Of a stretch of 5,637 nt of DNA, positions 1-4,944 are shown in pieces. Both the position numbers and the translations under genes were made by a program. Under the pieces are notes generated by a model. It did no database searches, was not told the DNA's origin, and saw only the letters and a program-made list of their open reading frames with translations. Origin of the DNA: JAHFUI01 sp041485905 (GTDB taxonomy: Bacteria > Acidobacteriota > Vicinamibacteria > Vicinamibacterales > CAVVIG01); the NCBI GenBank assembly GCA_041485905.1, contig JBGPKK010000262.1, positions 1-5,637 on the forward strand, read 5' to 3'. Positions within the stretch are counted from its first letter, which is position 1; the number at the start of each line of letters is the position of its first letter.

Positions 1-831
1 CGGACACGTGAAGCCAGAATCATCGGCATCGGACGAGAGGTGGTCGGCCTCCGCAAGGATGGCACGACGTTCCCCTTGGACATCGCGGTCGGCGAAATCG
101 ACCATCGCCGCCGCTTTACTGGCACGCTTCGCGATATCAGCGACCGCAGGCAGCTCGAATGGCGTCTGGCTGAAAGCCAGGTCGAGGAGCGCCTGCACAT
201 GGCCCGGGAGCTTCACGACGAAATGGGTGGACACATAACGGGCATGGGCATGCTGGCTCAAACGCTCCAGACGCGGCTGGAGGAGGCGGGATCGCCGTTG
301 GCCGTGAAAGCCGAGGACCTCGTCAAGAGCATCGATGAGGCCCACAAGCACCTCCGGTCCGTCGTCCGCGGGCTGATGCCCGTCGAGGCCATACCCGAGG
401 GGCTCATGGCGGCACTCCAAAACCTCGCAAAGCAGGCCGAGACGGTTCACGACATCTCGTGCCAATTTCAGTGTGACGCGCCCGTCCATCTCGTCGACAT
501 GACAGCCGCCACACATCTATTTCGCATCGCCCAAGAGGCGCTCAACAACGCCATACGCCACGGCAAGCCCCGACGCGTCACTATCAGTCTCACACAGACT
601 GAGACGCGCCTCGAGGTCTCGGTGGCCAATGACGGAACCGGGCTGGAGGAGATTCCTGGAGGGCATGCTGGCATGGGCATGCAGAGCATGCGTGAGCGTG
701 CTCGCCTGCTGGGAGGTGACCTGACTGTCCGCGCACGCGGAGGAGGTGGATCGGTGGTCGCGTGCCGGATCCCGTATCAACGAGGCGGGATTGCAGGCGC
801 GCCAGCAGCGCGCGCCATGAGTGGACGTTGA
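1..831 (+). CDS. PAS-containing sensor histidine kinase, HisKA_3 (NarL/DegS-like) class, 5' end missing
   Basis: The reading frame is open from the first base, so the gene starts outside the window; 276 residues are visible. Visible residues 12-50 are the C-terminal half of a PAS/PAC domain (RKDGTTFP, then a TGTLRDISDRR ending). Residues about 60-130 are a HisKA_3 dimerisation and phosphoacceptor region with the H-box RELHDE; the predicted phosphorylated histidine is visible residue 72 (codon 214-216). The HATPase_c domain follows, with an N-box (QEALNNAIRH), a G1-like box (VANDGTG) and a G2-like box (HAGMGMQSMRERARLLGG). The C-terminal tail after the last beta strand is Gly/Ala/Arg-rich and looks unstructured. 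By family knowledge it autophosphorylates and passes the phosphate to a LuxR/NarL-type regulator, and such a gene lies 90 nt downstream on the same strand. No membrane segment is visible in this part, so whether it is membrane-bound, and what it senses, cannot be judged. A GTG at 40 could be called as a start but would cut the PAS domain, so it is not the real start. Confidence 0.93.
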   Translation, partial: RTREARIIGIGREVVGLRKDGTTFPLDIAVGEIDHRRRFTGTLRDISDRRQLEWRLAESQVEERLHMARELHDEMGGHITGMGMLAQTLQTRLEEAGSPLAVKAEDLVKSIDEAHKHLRSVVRGLMPVEAIPEGLMAALQNLAKQAETVHDISCQFQCDAPVHLVDMTAATHLFRIAQEALNNAIRHGKPRRVTISLTQTETRLEVSVANDGTGLEEIPGGHAGMGMQSMRERARLLGGDLTVRARGGGGSVVACRIPYQRGGIAGAPAARAMSGR

Positions 832-910
832 GGGCGTTGCCCGATCGCTCCTGGCACCCGTCATTCGCTAATACTTTCAGTGGCCACGAACCGAGCAGTC
901 AATTCAGGTG

Positions 911-916
911 AAGGGG
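911..916 (+). promoter_or_regulatory. Ribosome binding site of the response regulator gene
   Basis: The purine run AAGGGG ends five bases before the ATG at 922. A GTG at 880 opens the same frame earlier but has no Shine-Dalgarno-like sequence upstream. The extra 14 residues it would add lie before the receiver domain and match nothing expected. This site therefore decides the start at 922. Confidence 0.75.
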
Positions 917-921
917 TCAAC

Positions 922-1614
922 ATGCCAGCACACGCAGCACCAGTCGAACCCAAGAGCCGGTCTCAAGCCAGGCGACTGAGGATCGTGATCGTCGACGATC
1001 ACCCGATCGTTCGTAAAGGTCTGACCGAACTGATAAACCACGAACCTGACATGGCCGTATGCGGTGAAAGTGACACAGTCGCCGGGGCACTCGAGCGGAT
1101 TCGCGTCGAGCGCCCCGATGTCGCGATCGTGGACTTGTCGCTGGGGTCCGCAAGCGGTCTCCAGCTCGTCAAGGATCTGGACGCTTCGCAGCCGGACGTG
1201 CGTGTGCTGATGCTCTCTATGCATGATGAGACGTTACACGCCGAGCGCGCCCTGTCGGCGGGCGCGAGCGGCTACATCATGAAACAAGGAGCGATGCACG
1301 ACCTGATCACCGCCATCCGATGCGTGGCGAGCGGCAAGCGGTACGTGAGCCCCCGCATGTCGGAACACCTTGTGTCCCAAGTCACGGGCCGGCGAGGGCC
1401 TCGGGCCGACGCGGCGCCGCTGGTACGCCTGACAGATCGCGAGCGCGAAGTGTTCGAGCTGATCGGCCGGGCTCTTGAAACACGCGAGGTTGCCCGGCAG
1501 TTGCACCTCTCGGTCAAGACCGTCGAAACGTACCAGGCCCGCATCAAGGAAAAGCTCGGTCTCAAGAACGGCCACGAATTGATCCGCGCTGCCGTAAGCT
1601 GGATGCAGCCGTGA
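922..1614 (+). CDS. LuxR/NarL-family response regulator (receiver plus HTH)
   Basis: A 230-residue DNA-binding response regulator, the usual length for the NarL/FixJ group. The receiver domain spans about residues 19-137: acidic pair Asp25-Asp26 in IVIVDDHP, predicted phosphoacceptor Asp71 in AIVDLSL, the switch Ser99 in LMLSMHD, and conserved Lys121 in YIMKQGA. A short linker leads to a GerE/LuxR-type helix-turn-helix at about residues 167-226, with the typical LTDREREV opening and the recognition segment SVKTVETY followed by IKEKLGL. All residues needed for phosphorylation and DNA binding are present. It follows the histidine kinase gene on the same strand after 90 nt, so the two most likely form a cognate two-component system; the target genes cannot be read from the sequence. 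The start at 922 is chosen for its ribosome binding site at 911-916. A TAATAC at 869-874 resembles a -10 box, but no matching -35 is seen. Confidence 0.95.
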   Translation: MPAHAAPVEPKSRSQARRLRIVIVDDHPIVRKGLTELINHEPDMAVCGESDTVAGALERIRVERPDVAIVDLSLGSASGLQLVKDLDASQPDVRVLMLSMHDETLHAERALSAGASGYIMKQGAMHDLITAIRCVASGKRYVSPRMSEHLVSQVTGRRGPRADAAPLVRLTDREREVFELIGRALETREVARQLHLSVKTVETYQARIKEKLGLKNGHELIRAAVSWMQP

Positions 1615-1824
1615 GTCGGCGGGTGAGCCGCGGGAAGTATCTTGGGATCCATTCTGCAGTCAGATCGACGTATTGTTGGCGAGAGTCAGACATTCGGAAT
1701 CCGAGCGCTGAAGATCGTTGCCGGACGGCCTGACCTCCGACGTCCTAGTCACGAGGCGCGCTTCCACGCCGGCAGAGGAATGTTCAGCGGTTCGCGCTTG
1801 CCGCCGTCCGCTGCCTAATCCACG
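1615..1824. other. Convergent intergenic spacer
   Basis: This 210-nt stretch lies between the 3' ends of the response regulator gene and the nucleotidase gene. I see no coding sequence with start and ribosome binding site, and no classic terminator. A 6-bp inverted repeat (CAGCGG at 1785-1790, CCGCTG at 1808-1813, 17-nt loop) lies just past the nucleotidase stop and might form a weak hairpin on minus-strand transcripts, but no T-tract follows. Confidence 0.5.
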
Positions 1825-2193
1825 TCAAGACGATTGGCGAAGCACCTTGAGTACAGCGGAATGAAGGTGGCCGTTGGAAGCGACCAGGCCTTCGTTGCGA
1901 ACCAAAGTGCGGCCGGCCCTGAAATCCAGCTCGATGCCCCGTCTATCCGTCACTCGTCCACCTGCCTCCTCGAGAATGACGGTACCCGCCGCCTGATCCC
2001 AGATCTTGTCGCGGAAGTCCGGTCGGGCTGGGAGCCTCAATAAGAGGTCGGCGCGCCCGGCCGCAATCACCGCGTGCTTGGCCTGGCTGTCCATCAACAC
2101 CGGCGCAGCCTCGACACCCAGCGTTCGAACGATTTCGTTGAACGTGTCCAAGTCGATATGCTCGCTCTCATATGATCGAAGCACTCGCGCCAA
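1825..2193 (-). CDS. C-terminal part of a frameshifted Hal2/CysQ-type 3'(2'),5'-bisphosphate nucleotidase
   Basis: This frame carries the second half of the nucleotidase whose N-terminal half is at 2094-2828. It contains the family's C-terminal hallmarks: PVLMDSQAKHAVIAAG, then the metal-site segment KIWDQAAGTVILEEAGGRVTD, and near the end LVASNGHLHSAVL. The Asp of WDQAAG is the last metal ligand of the inositol-monophosphatase/Hal2 fold. The homologous stretch extends upstream of 2193 in the same frame to about 2214 (ISPCIEPRL...). The TTG at 2193 is only the first possible initiator and has no ribosome binding site, so this is not an independent gene. Joined to the upstream part, the product would be about 334 residues, normal for the family. 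Either the gene is recently inactivated or the frameshift is a sequence error; the good conservation up to the stop at 1825 favours an error or a very recent event. Confidence 0.85.
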   Translation of the reverse strand: MARVLRSYESEHIDLDTFNEIVRTLGVEAAPVLMDSQAKHAVIAAGRADLLLRLPARPDFRDKIWDQAAGTVILEEAGGRVTDRRGIELDFRAGRTLVRNEGLVASNGHLHSAVLKVLRQSS

Positions 2194-2828
2194 GCGTGGC
2201 TCAATACATGGTGAGATGTCAGCCGGGTGAACTCGCCTCCCGTCAGCGGCGCGGCGAAGGCGCCGTGATGACGAACGGCGAATACGATCGAGCCGCCGTC
2301 ACGTTCTGGATGATCACGTGTCGTCCGTGCATCGAGCCCATTCAATGACAGCCTCGGACAGCCGAGAATTCCAATTTCGACTTGACCTCGAACGACAAGG
2401 GCCAACGCAACCACGTATTGGTCACCGCGGACGAATCCCTGGGTGCCGTCAACCGGATCAAGCGTCCAGAATCGTTCGCCTGGCGACCCCGTACCGCGAT
2501 CAATTGCCGCGAGCACGTAATCTTGATCGACCCCAGGGACGACGCGTTGGACGGCATTCACCACTGACGCGAGAGTCGACCGCTCTTGTGGGGTTCGAAG
2601 CGACGCGGAATCTTCCTCGGCCACCACGGGATCGCCAGGAAACGCGTCGCCGAGACGCCGGGCGACAACAGCCTGCACTGCGAAGTCCGCCACCGTGACG
2701 GGCGACCGGTCGGCCTTCAACAACGCTTCTTTGCCGATCTGCGTGCGAATGTCGCGGGCGAGAAGGGCGGCTTCCCGAACGGCGCCAAGGACCACATCGC
2801 ACTCGTGCTGCCAGGGTTCGAAATTCAT
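2094..2828 (-). CDS. N-terminal part of Hal2/CysQ-type 3'(2'),5'-bisphosphate nucleotidase (frameshifted)
   Basis: Family members hydrolyse PAP (adenosine 3',5'-bisphosphate) to AMP and phosphate, removing the inhibitory by-product of PAPS-using reactions; the enzyme is soluble. Visible motifs: DRSPVTVADFA (residues 41-50, Asp48 a likely metal ligand), VAEED (69-73), and the signature TLDPVDGTQGFVRGDQYVVA (122-141, metal ligands Asp124 and Asp127). The signature is followed by GILGCPRLSLNG. The GTQGF and RGDQYVVALAL context points to the Hal2 (PAP phosphatase) branch rather than inositol monophosphatase or classical CysQ. The Lys usual in DGTKGF is Gln130. Family-like sequence stops at about residue 204; the last 40 residues to the stop at 2094 are out of frame and meaningless. 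The start ATG overlaps the stop of the upstream kinase gene (ATGA, 2825-2828), with GGGAG just before it, so translation is probably coupled. It is the last gene of a three-gene minus-strand operon. Confidence 0.88.
   Translation of the reverse strand: MNFEPWQHECDVVLGAVREAALLARDIRTQIGKEALLKADRSPVTVADFAVQAVVARRLGDAFPGDPVVAEEDSASLRTPQERSTLASVVNAVQRVVPGVDQDYVLAAIDRGTGSPGERFWTLDPVDGTQGFVRGDQYVVALALVVRGQVEIGILGCPRLSLNGLDARTTRDHPERDGGSIVFAVRHHGAFAAPLTGGEFTRLTSHHVLSHAWRECFDHMRASISTWTRSTKSFERWVSRLRRC
2209..2222 (-). other. Frameshift junction in the bisphosphate nucleotidase gene
   Basis: Reading from the ATG at 2828, family-like sequence continues to about FTRLT and then loses all resemblance. In the frame one base back, family-like sequence begins at about ISPCIEPRLARV and continues to the stop at 1825. 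The two frames are related by a -1 shift, consistent with one deleted base (or two inserted). No slippery heptamer of the X-XXY-YYZ type is seen here, so programmed -1 frameshifting is not supported. The exact base cannot be placed without homologues. Confidence 0.8.
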
Positions 2829-3376
2829 CGCTCCCGCGCGACTGGTGCGACCTTCACGTACCCTTTCTCTTCGAGCAGCCCCGCGATCGCACGAGCTGAG
2901 TTCTCCGGCGGCTCGCGGTCTCCCGAGACGACCAAGTCGGGGTGCTCTGGAGGCTCGTAGGATGTTTGGAGTCCCGGCACAGTGGTCGCTTCGCCGGCCC
3001 GACCCTTCCGATAGATGCCCTTCGGATCGCGCGCGATGCAGACTTCAACCGGACAGTCGATGTACACCTCGACGAACTGATCGATCGCCGAGCGTGCGCC
3101 GGCACGATAGACCCGCCGGTTCGCCGTCGCGTCACAAATGACGGGCACGCCGTGGCTTACCAAGAGCGTTCCGATATACGTCATGACCTGGTAAAACGTC
3201 TCTCGCTCCTCTTCGCTGTACGTCGCGTGCGGCGTCACGACCCGCCGCAGCGCATCCGACTCGAGCACCGCCACGTCGATGCCGCGATCTGTCAGCTCGC
3301 GCGCAAGAGCGCGAGCGACGGTCGACTTGCCCGATGCCGGCAACCCCGTGATCCACACCGCGAAGGCAGGTGCCAT
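2825..3376 (-). CDS. cysC: Adenylylsulfate (APS) kinase-like P-loop kinase
   Basis: A 183-residue P-loop kinase, close to the usual length of single-domain APS kinases. These phosphorylate the 3'-hydroxyl of APS with ATP to give PAPS. Seen: Walker A GLPASGKST (residues 11-19) after a hydrophobic strand, ESD (39-41) where canonical enzymes have DGD, the strand VEVYIDCPVEVCIARD (102-117), and the lid-like DPKGIYRKGRAGE (117-129). YEPPEHPDLVV (140-150) follows, the APS-kinase-type C-terminal segment. The lid and C-terminal segment are what assign it to the CysC family. The substrate-side region is unusual: TYSEEERETFY (52-62) stands where canonical enzymes have a FS..DR..N.RR pattern, and ICDATANRR (80-88) replaces the ISP-type segment. 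Another small-molecule substrate is therefore possible. The gene starts 3 nt after the stop of the upstream kinase gene, with GGGTGA just before its ATG, and its stop overlaps the nucleotidase ATG. The PAP phosphatase partner supports a PAPS role. Confidence 0.83.
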   Translation of the reverse strand: MAPAFAVWITGLPASGKSTVARALARELTDRGIDVAVLESDALRRVVTPHATYSEEERETFYQVMTYIGTLLVSHGVPVICDATANRRVYRAGARSAIDQFVEVYIDCPVEVCIARDPKGIYRKGRAGEATTVPGLQTSYEPPEHPDLVVSGDREPPENSARAIAGLLEEKGYVKVAPVARER

Positions 3377-3379
3377 CGC

Positions 3380-4468
3380 TCACCCGCCGCAGTACTCGTT
3401 GATCCGTGACGGGTCGAAGGTCGGGGCATCGAGGACTCCGCGGACGAAGTTGAGCAGCTTCGTGCGAACACTCGGCGGAAGCTTCGGATACCAGACCGGA
3501 CTCGCCACCACCAGCCCTCGAAACGCGAAGAACGGTCCAACGACTGCACGCAGCTCGTTGTCACCCGTCGCTTGCAGATAGCGCTGCCAGAACCGCGAGA
3601 ACAGAACCTCGAGGTTGCCGTCCAGACGTTCGCGGCGCTGAAGCGAGAAGAACAGGTAGTTAATCGTCAGGCACGCGATGTCGTCAGCTGGGTCTCCCCA
3701 CTCACCCCGCGAACGATCCAGAACAACGAAGTGTGCGGCGTCCTGGAACAGGATGTTCCAGGGATGAAAATCGCCGTGAACCTGTCTCAACCGGTGCGTG
3801 TAGCCCTTCAGACGCCAGCGCCAATCGATGCATGCATGTTCGATCGCCTTCAGGAGGCCGGCGGTGATCGAATCGACCTTCGGCGGATAGGAGTCGAGAA
3901 TTCCCATGATGCACTCGTTATGGCCGACAAGCTCTCGGACGCGGCGGACGTACAGCCCGGAATCGGGTCCGCGAACCTGGTGAATGTCGACCAGGTAGTC
4001 GCAGAGCGCGTCGGCTCGGGCGAGATCGAGGTCCTGCACGTCGGCACTATCTCGAAGACGTTCGAGGTCCCGGTAATACCCGTCGCCCTGAACGAACTCG
4101 TTCACGATGAAGAATTCCTCCGTGTCTCCAAGCGACAGGAGCGAGCCATCTTTGAGGAACCCGCCAACGTCGAGGCTGTGAACATGCTTCGGCAAGCTGT
4201 TGAATGCCGCGTGACTCCAGAGCAGGATCTGGGCGCGATCCGCCATGTGTTCGTGACCGAAAGGCCCTGGCGTCACAGTCTCGAGGACCGCTGAACGGCG
4301 CTGCCCGCACAACTCGTAGTCGACCTTCAGGGGCACGCCGTACCCATAGCCCTTGAGGTCGCCGGTCCCTGGCTGTTGTCCGAGCACCGAGATTCCCCGG
4401 ATCCGCACCGAGCCGCCGAAGCGCGTTTCGAAGTATTTCTGGACGTGCCGCTCATCGAGATCGAGCAT
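3380..4468 (-). CDS. Aminoglycoside-phosphotransferase-fold (APH/choline kinase-like) phosphotransferase, substrate unknown
   Basis: A 362-residue protein with the catalytic core of the APH superfamily. The catalytic loop is HGDFHPWNILF (residues 231-241; Asp233 the predicted base, Asn238 a metal ligand). It is followed by VVLDRSRGEWGDPADDIA (248-265), where Asp251 takes the place of the DFG aspartate and GDPADD is the usual family continuation. The N-lobe is recognisable (residues about 25-125), with a distinctive PGPFGHEHMADRAQ segment (67-80). At the strand that normally carries the ATP-binding lysine the sequence is SAVLETV, with Glu63 at that position. There is no signal peptide or membrane segment, so it is cytoplasmic. 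An upstream GTG at 4531 extends the frame by 21 residues, but the ATG at 4468 has a strong ribosome binding site and is preferred. It is the first gene of the operon with the APS-kinase-like and PAP-phosphatase-like genes. Despite the fold name there is no reason to call it antibiotic resistance; many members act on metabolites. Confidence 0.85.
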   Translation of the reverse strand: MLDLDERHVQKYFETRFGGSVRIRGISVLGQQPGTGDLKGYGYGVPLKVDYELCGQRRSAVLETVTPGPFGHEHMADRAQILLWSHAAFNSLPKHVHSLDVGGFLKDGSLLSLGDTEEFFIVNEFVQGDGYYRDLERLRDSADVQDLDLARADALCDYLVDIHQVRGPDSGLYVRRVRELVGHNECIMGILDSYPPKVDSITAGLLKAIEHACIDWRWRLKGYTHRLRQVHGDFHPWNILFQDAAHFVVLDRSRGEWGDPADDIACLTINYLFFSLQRRERLDGNLEVLFSRFWQRYLQATGDNELRAVVGPFFAFRGLVVASPVWYPKLPPSVRTKLLNFVRGVLDAPTFDPSRINEYCGG

Positions 4469-4474
4469 GACGAA

Positions 4475-4479
4475 CCTCC
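4475..4479 (-). promoter_or_regulatory. Ribosome binding site of the APH-fold kinase gene
   Basis: On the minus strand a perfect GGAGG lies six bases before the ATG at 4468. The alternative GTG at 4531 has nothing comparable, so this site fixes the start of the kinase and, with it, the left edge of the divergent intergenic region. Confidence 0.85.
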
Positions 4480-4659
4480 GACACTTCTTCAGGGAAGGAA
4501 CCAGCGCCGGCTCGTGCACGTGGAGCGCCACAGACTCTGCACTCGTTTTCGGTGGCGACGCGTGCTTTCACAATGCCTCCCGATCGCGCAGTAGGCAGTC
4601 ACGGCCAAGTGTCTGTGAGGCAACTGCGGTGCCAAGCGAGAGCGCGCTCGGCACGTCAG

Positions 4660-4701
4660 TTCCCGGCATTCGCCGGTTGGCCGATTGAGGGCTGCCGGGA
4701 A
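4660..4701. repeat. Perfect 9-bp inverted repeat in the divergent intergenic region
   Basis: TTCCCGGCA at 4660-4668 is matched exactly by its reverse complement TGCCGGGAA at 4693-4701, with 24 bases between. The inner bases include a small GCC-GGTT-GGC hairpin. No T-run follows on either strand, so it is not an intrinsic terminator. Its place between divergent genes suits a paired operator or an RNA structure in a leader; which one cannot be decided from sequence alone. Confidence 0.55.
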
Positions 4702-4944
4702 TCCGGCGCAAGCCATCGGGGAAATCAAACATTTCAGCTCGTTTCGGCGCTTCGCCTGGTGTCTGGTTTGCAGCCGGAAAGGCAATGCTCGGATTGCTGT
4801 CCCCTGCGGACATAGAGGATCCGAGACGCTCGCAGAAGGCGAAGCGCGCGTCCGCAGTGGGAACGGTCATGCTTCGATCTGCCGAATCCACCTCTTTGAG
4901 AAAACGGACCGATGCGAGCGTCGCTGAGGCTCTCTGACACGCCC

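Larger units (their letters stand above)
4469..4911. other. Divergent intergenic region (443 nt), probable promoter region
   Basis: The region separates the minus-strand kinase operon from the plus-strand acyl-AMP ligase gene, so promoters for both should lie here. I find no pair of well-spaced -35/-10 boxes that I would defend on either strand. Several open frames cross it on both strands, but none has a ribosome binding site or a recognisable motif, and they extend antisense into neighbouring genes. It contains the 9-bp inverted repeat at 4660-4701 and a weaker imperfect one at 4629-4654 (GTGC...CGAG / CTCG-GCAC around AGCGCG, with a 4-nt bulge). Confidence 0.6.

Noticed and set aside
796..816. 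Stem-loop with a 7-bp GC-only stem (GGCGCGC / GCGCGCC) at the end of the histidine kinase gene
   Set aside because: It lies inside codons of a low-complexity Gly/Ala/Arg tail, has no T-tract, and such matches are common in GC-rich coding DNA.
852..868. Sigma-54-like promoter (TGGCAC ... GC) before the response regulator gene
   Set aside because: The conserved GG and GC are separated by 12 bases instead of 10, and the TTGC element is absent.
880..921. Longer response regulator starting at GTG 880
   Set aside because: No ribosome binding site precedes it, while the ATG at 922 has AAGGGG at good distance and the receiver domain starts well after it.
1617..1630. Hairpin after the response regulator stop as an intrinsic terminator
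   Set aside because: The stem is only 4 bp (CGGC/GCCG) and no T-run follows.
3572..4294. Long plus-strand open frame of 240 codons opposite the kinase gene
   Set aside because: It is antisense to a gene with clear APH-family catalytic motifs and shows no domain of its own.
3380..4468. Antibiotic resistance gene
   Set aside because: Only the general APH fold is recognised. Operon partners suggest metabolism, and no resistance-family signature is seen.
4685..4927. Small plus-strand open frame in the divergent region
   Set aside because: It begins with TTG without a ribosome binding site, shows no motif, and overlaps the alternative start of the ligase gene.
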